Shown in pieces: positions 27,401-37,966 of a DNA stretch of 64,000 bases. Within the stretch, counting starts at the first letter, position 1, and every line of letters starts with the position of its first letter. The notes below the pieces were generated by a model. That model did no database searches, was not told where the DNA came from, and saw only the letters and a list, made by a program, of their open reading frames with translations. The stretch is taken from the NCBI RefSeq assembly GCF_029784155.1, contig NC_073693.1:189899127-189963126 (forward strand), read 5' to 3'. The position numbers and the translations under genes are program-made. This DNA comes from Uranotaenia lowii. Its lineage: Eukaryota; Arthropoda; Insecta; Diptera; Culicidae.

Positions 27401-30400
27401 ATTCTGATTCTGAATTCTGATTCTGAATTCTGATTCTGAATTCTGATTCTGAATTCTGATTCTGAATTCTGAATTCTGAATTCTGATTCTGAATTCTGAT
27501 TCTGAATTCTGATTCTGAATTCTGATTCTGAATTCTGATTTAGAATTCTGATTCTGAATTCTGATTCTGAATTCTGATTCTGAATTCTGATTCTGAATTC
27601 TGATTCTGAATTCTGATTCTGATTCTGAATTCTGATTCTGAATTCTGATTCTGAATTCTGGTTCTGAATTCAGATTCTGAATTCTGATTCTGAATTCTGA
27701 TTCTGAATCCTGATTCTGAATTCTGATTCTGAATTCTGATTCTGAATTCTGATTCTGAATTCTGATTCTGAATTCTGATTCTGAATTCTGATTCTGAATT
27801 CTGATTCTGAATTCTGATTCTGAATTCTGATTCTGATTCTGAATTCTGATTCTGAATTCTGATTCTGAATTCTGATTCTGAATTCTGATTCTGAATTCTG
27901 ATTCTGAATTCTGATTCTGAATTCTGGTTCTGAATTCTGATTCTGAATTCTGATTCTGAATTCTGATTCTGAATTCTGATTCTGAATTCTGATTCTGAAT
28001 TCTGATTCTGAATTCTGATTCTGAATTCTGATTCTGAATTCTGATTCTGAATTCTGATTCTGATTCTGAATTCTGATTCTGAATTCTGATTCTGAATTCT
28101 GATTCTGAATTCTGATTCTGAATTCTGATTCTGAATTCTGATTCTGAATTCTGATTCTGAATTCTGATTCTGAATTCTGATTCTGAATTCTGATTCTGAA
28201 TTCTGGTTCTGAATTCTGATTCTGAATTCTGATTCTGAATTCTGATTCTGAATCCTGATTCTGAATTCTGATTCCGAATTCTGATTCTGAATTCTGATTC
28301 TGAATTCTGATTCTGAATTCTGATTCTGAATTCTGATTCTGAATTCTGATTCTGAATTCTGATTCTGATTCTGATTCTGAATTCTGATTCTGAATTCTGA
28401 TTCTGAATTCTGATTCTGAATTCTGATTCTGAATTCTGATTCTGAATTCTGATTCTGAATTCTGATTCTGAATTCTGATTCTGAATTCTGAATCTGAAAT
28501 ATGAATCTGAATCTGAATTCTGAATCTGAATTTTGAATCTGAATTCTGAATCTGAATTCTGAATCTGAATTTTGAATCTGAATTCTGAATCTGAATTCTG
28601 AATCTGGATTCTGATTCTGAATTCTGATTCTGAATTCTGATTCTGAATTCTGATTCTGAATTCTGATTCTGAATTCTGATTCTGAATTCTGATTCTGAAT
28701 TCTGATTCTGAATTCTGATTCTGAATTCTGATTCTGAATTCTGATTCTGAATTCTGATTCAGAATTCTGATTCAGAATTCAGATTCAGAATTCAGATTTA
28801 GAATTCTGAATTCTGAATTCTGAATTCTGAATTCTGAATTCTGAATTCTGATTCTGAATTCTGATTCTGAATTCTGATTCTGAATTCGGATTCTGAATTC
28901 TGAATCTGAATTCTGATTCTGAATTCTGATTCTGAATTCTGATTCTGAATTCTGATTCTGAATTCTGATTCTGAATTCTGATTCTGAATTCTGATTCTGA
29001 ATTCTGATTCTGAATTCTGATTCTGAATTCTGATTCTGAATTCTGATTCTGAATTCTGATTCTGAATTCTGATTCTGAATTCTGATTCTGAATTCTGATT
29101 CTGAATTCTGATTCTGAATTTTGATTCTGAATTCTGATTCTGAATTCTGATTCTGAATTCTGAATCTGAATTTTGAATCTGAATTCTGAATCTGAATTCT
29201 GAATCTGAATTCTGAATCTGAATTCTGAATCTGAATTCTGAATCTGAATTCTGAATCTGAATTCTGAATCTGAATTCTGAATCTGAATTCTGAATCTGAA
29301 TTTCGAATCTGAATTCTGAATCTGAATTCTGAATCTGAATTCTGAATCTGAATTCTGAATCTGAATTCTGAATCTGAATTCTGAATCTGAATTCTGAATC
29401 TGAATTCTGAATCTGAATTCTTAATCTGAATTCTGAATCTGAATTCTGATTCTGAATTCTGAATCTGAATTCTGAATTCTGAATCTGAATTCTGAATCTG
29501 AATTCTGAATTCTGAATCTGAATTCTGAATCTGAATTCTGAATCTGAATTCTGAATCTGAATTCTGAATCTGAATTCTGAATTCTGAATCTGAATTCTGA
29601 ATCTGAATTCTGAATCTGAATTCTGAATCTGAATTCTGAATCTGAATTCTGAATCTGAATTCTGAATCTGAATTCTAAATCTGAATTCTGAATCTAAATT
29701 CTGAATCTGAATTCTGAATCTGAATTCTGAATCTGAATTCTGAATCTGAATTCTGAATCTGAATTCTGAATCTGAATTCTGAATCTGAATTCTGAATCTG
29801 AATTCTGAATCTGAATTCTGAATCTGAATTCTGAATTCTGAATTCTGAATTCTGAATTCTGAATCTGAATTCTGAATCTGAATTCTGAATCTGAATTCTG
29901 AATCTGAATTCTGAATCTGAATTCTGAATCTGAATTCTGAATCTGAATTCTGAATCTGAATTCTGAATCTGAATTCTGAATCTGAATTCTGAATATGAAT
30001 TCTGAATCTGAATTCTGAATCTGATTTCTGAATCTGAATTCTGAATCTGAATTCTGAATTCTGAATCTGAATTCTGAATCTGAATCTGAAATCTGATTCT
30101 GAATTCTGAATTCTGATTCTGAATTCTGAATCTGAATTCTGATTCTGAATTTTGATTATGATTCTGAATTCTGTTTCAAAATTCTAATTCTGATTTCGAT
30201 ATCTGAATTCCGACTCTGATCTTTTACTTTCATTCGAATCTGATTATCGGAATTCCGTTTGAGATTTTTTTTCTTACCTTTTAAATTGAAATCCTGAATA
30301 GGCGTTTAATTTATCTTGTAGTTGTTGTATCTTTGTTAAGTTTTGTTTTTTGCTTTTCTTGTGGGCATAGTTTGGGATCACCCCTCCAAAAACATTAAAA

Positions 30401-31602
30401 ATTTGTTCGGCCATATCTCAGGCATCTAATGACATTTTGCATTTCTTTTAATTTCATTCGTAGAATCGCGAGCAAAACCTTTTTCTTATGTTTTTGGCAA
30501 AATTAATATGTTAACTTGAAATGACTTTAACTTAGCTTATAGTTGAAACATTTTCCAAAAAACTGCACTTATAGCTCAAACTCAAGAGACCGAATTTCAA
30601 AATTCAAGGTGCACTCGCATCCTTATTCCATGCTTATCAAAATACACCAGTTGAATTTTGAACAAAAAATAGCAATGTTCTTAAAATAAACAAAACAGCT
30701 ACTTAAGTTATCGTCCAAAAGTTTGGGTTCACCCATTAGTTGAACTAGCTTTGAGAATATTTAGTTGCTAAATTTTTCGAGACTAGCTTCATTAAAACTT
30801 TAGCTAAAGTTTGATCATTTTCACCCAATAATCCTACCGGTTTACAAATACATGCGCATTTGTTTTGACTATAGCTTTGTTGTTTTAACAAGCTATTGCA
30901 GATCGGTTGGGCTTATTCAAAAGGTTGTGAATTGCACCTTATTTGTAACGTTGAATTGAAAAAGATAACCAAGATTGTATCATTAGTTTAATAAAAATGA
31001 AGTTTTAAGCTTGAAAAAAGTTTCGAGCTTGAAAAAAGGAGCGTGTATGATTGACATTTTTCTTACTCAATCTTAAAAAAAAGGTTGATTGTATTATTAT
31101 TTAAATTCAACTATTTTTTGTATTATTTTTTTTCACCTTTTGTATGGATAGCTTTTACCATTTCTGAATAATGATTCACGTTTTTTTAAAACTGGCACCT
31201 ATTTTCTGTTTAAATTTTTTCAACGAAATAATTGTTTTTTTTTACCTCTGTGCCTATTTTTATTTTTATTTGTCTGACCCGCATGGATTTCCGTTAGCTA
31301 CCAACATCCTGACTAAAATTCAATCAAATGTATTTATCTGATTCTGTTTCTTTTCGCTGCTTCTTCTCCCCGCGCCAGGTGAAACCATGCTTTCACCGTT
31401 GGTCATGTGCGGTCCTCAGGGAACCGAGTTCCTGCTGCCGGTAACCCTCAACATTCCGCACTGCGCCGGCCGGACTGCATCCCTCGGGCTCTCGCTGAAG
31501 GCCACCGATAGCGAAAAGAACCTGCAAACCGACTGGGACAACATCGAGCTGCCAAGCAACGTGGCCGCACATACGGTATCCGTCAAGGTTGACCACTTTT
31601 AA
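6322..31602 (+). CDS. pyd: Polychaetoid / tight junction protein ZO-1, C-terminal part (nine exons)
   Basis: Predicted join: 6322-6490, 6557-7052, 7740-7873, 7938-8076, 8647-8869, 12993-13365, 13508-13640, 21975-23977, 31379-31602. The product is 1297 codons plus TAA, and every junction keeps phase. ZO-1-family proteins are MAGUK scaffolds at cell-cell junctions that link membrane proteins to actin. The C-terminal region seen here is low-complexity (Pro, Gln, Asn, Gly, His). It ends in a ZU5 domain split by the last intron: GVFDSTGGTLSDPIW and QIPAGAIAPGIKQEIYF in exon 8, then ETMLSPLVMCGPQGTEFLLP and the terminal VKVDHF in exon 9. The ETxLSPLVMCGP block and the final DHF are characteristic of ZO-1 proteins. 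PDZ, SH3 and guanylate-kinase domains are not in the window and must lie upstream. The first exon's 5' border is the weakest point. Introns are greatly enlarged by repeats. Confidence 0.88.
6557..7052 (+). CDS. pyd: pyd exon, Ser/Thr/Pro/Gln-rich
   Basis: Acceptor AAATAG|TT, donor GAA|GTAAGT. Encodes VPDLPPRIDRASKPP onward. It includes a Ser/Thr/Pro-rich stretch, GGTLGRSAQERLFG and a QQQPPPQMPP segment. GC content is clearly higher than in the flanking introns, as expected for coding sequence. Confidence 0.85.
7740..7873 (+). CDS. pyd: pyd exon
   Basis: Acceptor ATTTGCAG|T, donor AATG|GTAGGT. Encodes SRGGTGLTPNQSTVSDYN through LHPDRNNLN. Phase 2 in, phase 1 out, matching its neighbours. Confidence 0.8.
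7938..8076 (+). CDS. pyd: pyd exon
   Basis: Acceptor CTCACAG|GC, donor TATAG|GTAAGT. Encodes GNHEPLTQRNSGDRP through ETKTDYGKY. The end is phase 2 and is compatible both with the next constitutive exon (8647) and with the alternative exon (8181). Confidence 0.8.
8181..8301 (+). CDS. pyd: Possible alternative terminal exon of pyd
   Basis: A strong acceptor (TTTTTCACGCTGCAG|A) is followed by an open frame in the right phase. It encodes RMRQQFKDNLFSNKSQPNLH and about 20 more residues, and stops at TAA 8299-8301. An AATAAA lies 40 bp further on. Use of this exon would end the protein before the His/Gly-rich, PolyQ and ZU5 regions. Transcript evidence is lacking, so this is inference from splice, frame and poly(A) signals. 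Confidence 0.5.
8341..8346 (+). terminator. Poly(A) signal AATAAA for the alternative exon
   Basis: Canonical AATAAA just downstream of the alternative stop codon at 8299-8301. In AT-rich DNA a chance match is possible. Its spacing makes it plausible. Confidence 0.35.
8647..8869 (+). CDS. pyd: pyd exon, Pro/Gly-rich
   Basis: Acceptor CACACTAG|C, donor GGG|GTAAGT (phase 0). Encodes RNNSASQADYSKPNK, KPVPPPKPKNYRPP and a seven-glycine run, ending SGQWDNG. The proline motifs could bind SH3 or WW domains (inference). Confidence 0.85.
8870..12992 (+). other. Intron of pyd, 4.1 kb, repeat-filled
   Basis: Holds about 1.7 kb of unremarkable AT-rich sequence, including a more mixed-composition stretch at about 9930-10235 that looks like a dispersed element fragment I cannot classify. 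The 9-bp minisatellite follows, then about 0.8 kb of ordinary intron ending at TTCCAG. Confidence 0.7.
10619..12200. repeat. 9-bp minisatellite (TTACAAAAA)n
   Basis: Near-perfect tandem copies of TTACAAAAA fill about 10824-12051, with degenerate shoulders on both sides and a brief interruption near 11408-11458. Because the unit is 9 bp, all three frames on each strand stay open for long distances as three-residue repeats (KNY, IFV, NFC). These are not genes. Confidence 0.97.
12993..13365 (+). CDS. pyd: pyd exon, Asn/Gly/His-rich
   Basis: Acceptor CATTCCAG|G, donor ATAG|GTAACA. Encodes ESISPRSPNGFYYPP, then a low-complexity stretch rich in N, G, H and Y (for example NAYNGYNGNNGGG). Phase 0 in, phase 1 out. 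Confidence 0.85.
13508..13640 (+). CDS. pyd: pyd exon
   Basis: Acceptor ATCAATCAG|GT, donor CG|GTAAGT. Encodes GNMSSLHPSERHPLDLAG through LGTAGHHHNM. Phase 1 in, phase 2 out. Confidence 0.82.
15456..15775. mobile_element. MITE with GGGCC...ACTACACAA inverted ends
   Basis: 15456-15500 (GGGCCATAGACTACACAA...) is the imperfect reverse complement of 15731-15775 (...TTGTGTAGTCTGTGGCCC). The element is 320 bp and non-coding. I found no clear target duplication, so the superfamily is unassigned. Confidence 0.55.
16521..16539. repeat. Palindrome of a dispersed element family
   Basis: GAGTGTCAATTTGACACTC is a near-perfect palindrome. Similar palindromes occur at 53355-53371 (inside a TTAA-flanked MITE) and 62126-62150. 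The surrounding sequence to about 16630 also has an inverted relative at about 20693-20760. Confidence 0.45.
16783..17402. repeat. Diverged foldback repeat
   Basis: The arms 16783-17040 and 17095-17402 are imperfect reverse complements; CAATCAATGAACCGT pairs with ACGGTTCATTGATTG. They are separated by about 50 bp. The divergence suggests an old foldback element or palindrome within the pyd intron. Confidence 0.65.
19275..19384. repeat. Intronic hairpin, about 48-bp stem
   Basis: 19275-19323 and 19335-19384 form an imperfect hairpin (shared core TTATCAGTCTC / GAGACTGATAG and AAAACGACT / AGTCGTTTT) with a loop of about 11 nt. Its size is like a pre-miRNA, but a decayed foldback MITE is equally possible. 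Confidence 0.5.
19540..20190. repeat. Dispersed repeat, copy A
   Basis: Shares extended similarity with about 53100-54570, for example AATGTTAAACAATACACCGA and GCTGAATTGTGTGTACAAAC. Copy A lacks the piggyBac-like insertion present in copy B. Family unknown. Confidence 0.65.
21975..23977 (+). CDS. pyd: pyd large exon: polyQ, YxS[RK] repeats, proline-rich, first half of ZU5
   Basis: Acceptor TTCTGCAG|A, donor AATG|GTTGGT; about 667 codons. In order: basic segment PKKNILKSPLKAIKNVF, a polyQ/His run (about 22370-22415), and tyrosine motifs ENLYANRALIEL and SESIYGNYGG. Then come about eight spaced copies of a [IV]YxS[RK]xE-like motif (22801-23240), an acidic segment EEDDEDDTL, two poly-proline blocks (about 23557-23610) and the start of ZU5 (from about 23805). 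The ZU5 phase-1 split at DMENG continues in the next exon. The donor GTTGGT is non-canonical at positions 3-6 but is supported by exact family continuity across the intron. Confidence 0.9.
23978..24869 (+). other. 5' part of the last pyd intron
   Basis: AT-rich, non-coding. From about 24780 it carries degenerate GAATTCT/ATTCTGA words that grade into the satellite. Confidence 0.7.
24870..30165. repeat. 13-bp satellite (GATTCTGAATTCT)n, about 5.3 kb
   Basis: Tandem units made of a 6-mer GATTCT plus a 7-mer GAATTCT, so EcoRI words occur every 13 bp. The main variant runs to about 28490. A one-base variant unit, GAATCTGAATTCT, dominates about 29155-30085 and appears in short runs elsewhere. Segmental repeats are visible: an identical run of rare variants (GAACTC, then CCGAATTC, then GAATCCTG) occurs at 26361 and 27037, 676 bp apart, exactly 52 units. 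It is all inside the last intron of pyd. Confidence 0.97.
30166..31378 (+). other. 3' part of the last pyd intron
   Basis: AT-rich sequence without recognisable features. It ends with a pyrimidine-rich tract and acceptor CTTCTCCCCGCGCCAG. Confidence 0.75.
31379..31602 (+). CDS. pyd: pyd last exon, second half of ZU5 and stop
   Basis: Acceptor GCGCCAG|GT. Encodes GETMLSPLVMCGPQGTEF, then NIPHCAGRTASLGLSLKA, and ends VKVDHF-TAA. This is the conserved C-terminal block of ZO-1-family ZU5 domains. In ZO-1 proteins the ZU5 domain is used for protein-protein contacts, for example with Cdc42 effectors. GC content is well above its surroundings. Confidence 0.93.
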
Positions 31603-32168
31603 GTTGATCCAGCGAAGTGATCCATCGATTGCAATTATGTATTTTGTAAAGGTTTTATTTGCATTTTATGTAAATCCAAACCGACTCGTATGTGCCTTTT
31701 TATTCGTATAAAACTATAAATTTTGACATGTAAGTGTAGTAAACCTAAAATAGGATCGAACATATATTTACCAATTGCCATCAAATCAGTATGCAACATA
31801 TTGAAATTATCTCATAAATCATGAAACCAGTCTTGCTAGGAAGAAAAAGTACTTTGAAAAAGTACTTTGCGGTTTAGATTTAAAAAAAAGAAATTGTAAA
31901 TAGCGCAAATGACAACAAAACATATACGTATAGTTTCTGTATAGGCTAGTTATTTTCGCCTTTGGAAAATTAAGTCAAATTTAGCTTCAGCTTAACTTTT
32001 GTGTGACGGATAACTTTCGCTTTACGTAGATGTAATATAAAACAAATAAAACCGACGTGTTGGTCGCAAAGTATACCTAGGGTGTAGGAGAAATTGTCTA
32101 TAGAATGCAATCCACTTGTACATTTTATTCCCATGAAAAGCGTTTCATAATAAAGGATATCGAATAAA
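31603..32168 (+). other. Probable 3' UTR of pyd
   Basis: Non-coding sequence following the stop, with AATAAA signals at 32149-32154 and 32163-32168, plus an earlier AATAAA near 32045. The true cleavage site cannot be determined from sequence alone. Confidence 0.55.
32149..32168 (+). terminator. Two poly(A) signals AATAAA
   Basis: Canonical hexamers at 32149-32154 and 32163-32168, about 550 bp after the pyd stop codon. These are the best candidates for the distal 3' end. Confidence 0.5.
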
Positions 32169-32739
32169 GAAGATTTACCCGAAAACTAAACTACCGATTT
32201 TGAGAAAAAAAATATCACATCAGTTTGTATAATGTTTGTATCACATGTTATGTCTACACTCAGCAGCCAAAAAGCAAACGCTAAATTCTCCTGGATTTTA
32301 ACGTAGGCACTCATTACGTGAATTTTTGCATGATTAATGTGAAGCACTTATGAGTACCGGTCAGGTGTCAAAGCTATAATAACACTCCATTTTGACACTT
32401 CGACGGCGCACCGCAAGTGTAGAGTTCCGAAGCAAATAAATGTAACACAATTATTTTTATGATTACAACACGTTTATTGATCGTCTTTTGGAGCCCTGTC
32501 CACTACATGTGTGTACGCCTCAACTGTCTTTCTTTTTCTCCCCGTTTTTCAAAGCCGCCTCAGTTTTTTCCGAATATGTACATCGATTCAAATCTTGCGT
32601 ATCTCTCGCCGAGGGGCGACCCTACAGCAAGGTTTTAAACCAGATGTACGAATTCCTCTCCCCCACGCTTCAAGTGGAATTCCATAACTTTTTACTGCGA
32701 TGATTTTTTTTATCAAATTTTCTGCTTCAGATATATCAA

Positions 32740-35700
32740 CTATTACACTGTTATGTCACAAAACTTGAGCTTTCCAAAGTTTGTGTGGCCTGAGATACAG
32801 TAATTCTACAAAAATCGGACTTTGTGGACTTTTACCATTCATACTACAATATTTCAGTAACTACGTTACGCTTTTTATTGAAATTTCGTTGAAATATAAA
32901 GTAAGCATGCCTTAAATTATTGAAAAGTTCTATCGATAAGATCAAAAGCTACTCGAGGTACAATATTCCAGGCATGAACCTAAAAATGCTTTTTCTATAG
33001 AATGTTGGACGAATGTTTCCATAGGAAAATTATTTTTTTTTGTTCAACAACCAGATAATCTATTTCAATAAAAAAAAAAACTCAAAAAAATATCGTCCGA
33101 TTCTGATTTCAAAACCCAAATGGATAATTTATTCCATTTTTTCTTTTCTTTATTGCTTTTGTCAGACGTTTTTTGTCTGATTTGTGGATGGCAAAGATAT
33201 TGTTCTCATGAATCGTCCAAAATTCTATAGAAATCGCATTTTTGGGTCCATGCCTGAAATATTGTACTTCGTGATTTTGCCAAATCTGTCAAATGGTGGG
33301 TCGAGACGCGTTTATTTCCGTGCCCGAATTATTTCGTGTTTTATTAAAGGTATTTCTTAAAAGTTACCGAAAAGATTGTGATTTTTTTGTGTGATAAGCC
33401 AATTGTGATAAGAAGAGTGTAATACTTAGTGAAAAAGTCCCGCAGTATCTTCACTTTCAAATAAAAACTCAGTTCATTTTTGGAGAAAAAATGTTGATGA
33501 TCGCCGCGAGTGTGTGTTTTTCTTTATTTCTGATTCATTCATTCGTTTGAATAATGCCCGGCGTTCAAGTGGTTCGGTTATCCGTCTCGCTCGTTCTAGT
33601 GATGAGATAGACAAATGAGTAAAACTGCATTTTAGCTATGGCGAATGGAAATATGTGCCAACACCAGCAAGATAAGTATCATCTTTCAATTCTGTTCGTC
33701 AGGAAACTTTTTGTTTGGAGGAACTATAGATAGGTTGAGAAAATCAACGATACACAAAAACCCTTTTTAGATAACTTTGAATCAATGAATTCCCTAATAC
33801 TGTCCGTAAAATGCAGTGCAGTAGTTCTCAATCATAGAACAACTGAGAAAAAAGTTCGTCGATTTACATACACGGTTGATGTTGAAAAAAAAAACTGTGA
33901 TATTTTATTGCAATACTGCTCTACTTATCAAGGCTTATTAATGATGAATGTGTTTACAAGCATACTTTTTAGGAATTAAACATTATCGATAATTTTGTTT
34001 AGGTAGGTTTCCGAAAACTAGATTAATAAGAAACCAGTTGAGAAACACTGACTTGGTAGTGTGTCCCCCCCCAGAGGAGCGCTAGCGTTCTGAAGCACGG
34101 GAAGCCATCGGTATAGAATGAGACAGAATGTTTTCACTTGAGTAATCGGTGCTTCCTAATACATGTAAATAAGTGTGAAAGAGACGAAGCGTTTGCCTGT
34201 TCGATTCCAGCGAAATATTTCAACAAACTACCCGCTTACTCAGATCATTCTCTTTACTATCACAACATTTGAGACGGAAAACATTATTTTTATATTGAGT
34301 GACTTTTTTTTATCTCTATCGTTTAGTGTTCTTTTGGTATAAAGATTTCATGTCCGATGAAGAAGACCTTCCAGCTAATGAACGGGAAATTTGAATTTTA
34401 ACTAAACTGTGGAAATAAGGCTGGCTGAAATTTTTTCGGAAAGGAGGAAATATTTCAAGGTCAAGTAGATGATTTCTATAAACTTGAACACAAGTTACCA
34501 TTCGAGGAAAAGCTTGCTGTACAAATTTAGCCAATTTTGTTCAATGTTTGCAGCATTGTAGGCGTTTTAAAGATGTGAAAAAGTCTACATAGAAAATCAA
34601 CTATTCTGTTGTTTTTAAATATATTTTCCAAGATTTTTTTCCTCAAAAATAGTGTTGAAAATTATATTTATGACCATACATAGCTGTATATCGATCTTAA
34701 ACCGTTCTCAATGATTTCTCAAAAGTTTTGCTAATTATCAGTTTATGCTTATTGATAAATGTATCAATAAGCATTGAATCTTACAAATGTCTATAATAAT
34801 ATTAATTTTTATTATTATCATTACTATTATTTTATGATTGAAGTTTACTATCAGAGTATGATTCTACTATATACTTTATTATCAGTGAAAAGTTGCAGCT
34901 TTTCGTTTAATAAAGCTTTGCAGGCAAAAAATGAATATCTTCATTCAGAATAATAGTAAAGTTTTTTCAGGTAATCTATTCCAGGATATTTTACATTTTT
35001 AATAATGTTTTGATTTCAGATTTGTACGAGTCATTCAGCTATCTTCATTGGTATCATCACCATCAACGTTAACATTGGACATATGGACAAAAATGATATT
35101 TTATAATACATATCGTTTAATTTTCAGATCGATTTCATCTGGCTAAACGACAAAACGTTTATTTTAGTACGAGCCCGACGACTTAATATTCATTTTGGAA
35201 ACGGAAAATCACTATGCATCTGATAAACAATTTTTTATTTTTGTCAGTTAAAATATTTTAATTGAGGCCCTCAGGATCGGAGGGTGTAAGTGCCAAACTC
35301 ATCAATTTTGAGATAAGTACATCTGGCGAAAAACTCAGATAAGAAAAAGAAAAATTTGAACACTTGTGAATAAAATAAAACTGCTCGGATTCGAAAAATA
35401 TATGAAAAATCGACCACCTTCACAACTTAGAAGCGCGTTTTCTCGAAACAATCATTTACTTGCACCTCTCTGATCCCAAGCGCCTCAATTATAAGCATGA
35501 TCAATGTCTAGCAGTCCAGTATTCAAATATTGTTAAAAGATTTCCTAAAATATTCTCAATTGTATTCATTTACCAACAATATTTATCATCAACCATACCA
35601 TTATAGTAATTATAATTGAACTAAATCTCATAAACTAAATACACGTCAATATTTTATTGGATATATTAGTGTGCTCAATTAATATAATTGGTAAATTATA

Positions 35701-36240
35701 TTTATTCAGTACTTTACTATGTCAACAATGAATAATTGAAAGTCTAATCATAATTACATGACCCATTTGGTCACGGGGCTATGATTGGGCGGGGCTTATT
35801 GATAAGGAAAGTAACCTCGGAATGTGCAGCTAGGTCTCTGTCATTCTGAAATGGGTTTCTGGAATTTCAATAAAGCTAACACCTCCAGCACCCGCAATTG
35901 AATAATTTTGATCTTATAGATTAAGATTGACTCTTTTGCATAACATACCTGCCAGCTCAGGGGGTCGTTGGATGGAACACACACACACACACACACACAC
36001 ATGCCTGAAATATTGTACTTCGCCTAACTTTTGATCCCCTCTGTAGTACTTTTCTAAAATTACAAGCATACTAACTTTTTATTTCAACATTCTGCAAATT
36101 TTCAAAAAAAAGTGTAGCGTAGTTTCTGAAATATTGAAGTTGTAATGGTAAAACTCTGAAGTCTGATTTTCGCAGAATTATTGTATCTCAGGACACACAA
36201 ACTCTAGAAAGCTCAAATTTTGTGATATAGTAAAGCATGG
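32740..36240. mobile_element. Possible long-TIR element, ends 32740-32965 and 36001-36240
   Basis: The two end segments are reverse complements of each other with moderate divergence (shared GAGATACA, CAATATTTCAG and ATCAAAAG words). An inner foldback with arms about 32950-33018 and 33207-33273 shares the GGCATG / CATGCC and CTATAGAA region. No transposase was recognised between the arms and no target duplication was resolved. The middle is AT-rich. Confidence 0.4.
35977..36001. repeat. (AC)12 microsatellite
   Basis: Uninterrupted CA/AC dinucleotide run directly abutting the right arm of the repeat that begins ATGCCTGAAATATTG. Confidence 0.95.
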
Positions 36241-37029
36241 ATCAGAGCTGCTAAAGTTCGGGAGTAGCTTTGTCACACTTCCTATTCACGTGTTGTTTCA
36301 GTCAATGATAGTTGTAGAAATGAAAATATCAGAGTTCCTGCGATCACTGATTATTCGAGGAACGAAATTGTCATGGCTATATTTTCTGTTGAAAATAACA
36401 ACTTGGGAAGAGTCGTGTCCCAAATATATGATGAATGAAACTCATGCTATCAGTTACTAAGGTGACTACAACAGGAAAGAAACAATTCTCTTTATTGTGA
36501 TTTTCTCGAATAACTAGAATCGCATGCAAATTATTCACTCTGCCAAAAATTTACATAAATCATTCTCTCACCATCTTTTTGTACGTTCTTAAATTATTTG
36601 TTTACACCAATCAGCAGACTTCTTTCTATGTCGACAAAGTTTACTTCATGAAATTTCAGCGTTCATGATAGACTGAAGGTTATCCCAGATTGAGAAATCA
36701 GAATCGGTCCAAAATTCGACCGTTGAAACCAGGTGACTAAGATAAACAGAGAATCATCGTCAATGATCAAACAAATTTTGCAGCCAATGATTGAATTTGT
36801 TATGATTTGCTGCAATTTGTTAGAGAGAATTAGACGGTTTCAGTTAAAACGAGAGAAACCGGTGCTCAGAGAGAGTGAAAATGTGCTAATTGTTGCAAAT
36901 GTTGCAAATTGTTACAATTTGTTAAGCAGTTGTGGAATTTTGATCATTACCATTCCAAATGCAAAGAATTCTCTCTCCACTGCAATCCCTTGGTTGAAAC
37001 GGTCAAAACCCAGACGAAGAAACAAAATA
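36241..37029. other. No recognised gene
   Basis: AT-rich flank of the deleted mariner. The ORF at 36733-37044 shows no family resemblance and overlaps the transposon end. Confidence 0.5.
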
Positions 37030-37964
37030 ACGGGTGTTAAATAAAAAATGAGAATGTTTTCAATATCTTTCAGTAACTCAAATAAAGAGCGTAAAATTTT
37101 CTTTCTCCAAGAAAATTGTTCTTTGGGCTCATTAGAAACAGTAGGCGTGTTTGGTTTTGCTAGTTTGAATTTAGTCAAAGCAAAGATGGCGTCGAAACAG
37201 CACGTGCTCCGCGAACGCATTGTACGGTTCTACGAAACGCATTTCCAGCTAGGAAAAAAGTTCACGGTGGCACATTTTAAGGAAGAAAATATCGTATCCT
37301 GGGTTCCCTGAACGTAGAGCGGAAGGTCGGAAGTGGTCGTCCGGTGACGATAATGACGAAGCAGAGGAAGACATCGTTATATCGTCGGAAATATGGCTGC
37401 TCCCACGTATTGATCCATCGTACCCTCAAGATGGAAGGAATCGTCTGCAGGAAGAAGACGAGGTCGCCGGAGTACACGGAGGAGCAGATTGAGACGGTTA
37501 AATCACAGTGTCGGTGGATGACCAAAAAATACCGCGGGACGTCATTCGTTCTGGATGACGAAAGCCATTTTCCGCTGTCCAAAACGCCGATACCGTTCGT
37601 GCCGAAAGATCGTAACCCAACAAACTTGCCTCAGTGCCGCCCAATAGAGGATTTCTTTGGCTCACTCAGTGCCCTAGTGTATAAAAACAATTGGAGGGCC
37701 AAGGAGACGAAGCAACTGACTACAAGAATCCGGAATTGTATCCGGAAAATGGACGTAAGTGCCGTACAACGTTCTTGTGAGAGCACCGCGACAAAGTTGC
37801 GTCTAACATCAGACCACGGCCCTTACTCAAACATTCACTGACATTTTTTTGAAGAAAATACATTATGTTATTAATAAAAAAAAAAATACTGAAATCGATG
37901 AAAAAAAATAACTATTTTTTTTATATGTGATTGTAAAAATTCTCATTTTTTATTTAACACCCGT
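37030..37964 (+). mobile_element. Deleted Tc1/mariner element, TA TSD
   Basis: Terminal inverted repeats ACGGGTGTTAAATAAA at 37030 and its complement ending at 37964. Both are flanked by TA (37028-37029 and 37965-37966). Within it, 37186-37311 encodes a transposase N-terminus (MASKQHVLRERIVRFY...). 37400-37841 encodes a C-terminal half with VLDDESHF (first catalytic Asp) and PKDRNP...RPIEDFFG (third acidic residue region), in a different frame. The section holding the second catalytic Asp is deleted, so it is non-autonomous. At 935 bp it is shorter than usual full-length mariners (about 1.3 kb). Confidence 0.85.
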
Positions 37965-37966
37965 TA

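Noticed and set aside
24870..30165. CRISPR-like regular repetition
   Set aside because: The units are contiguous 13-mers without unique spacers, in an insect intron. It is a satellite.
36733..37044. 103-codon ORF before the deleted mariner
   Set aside because: No recognisable motif, runs into the transposon TIR and AT-rich chance frames are common here.
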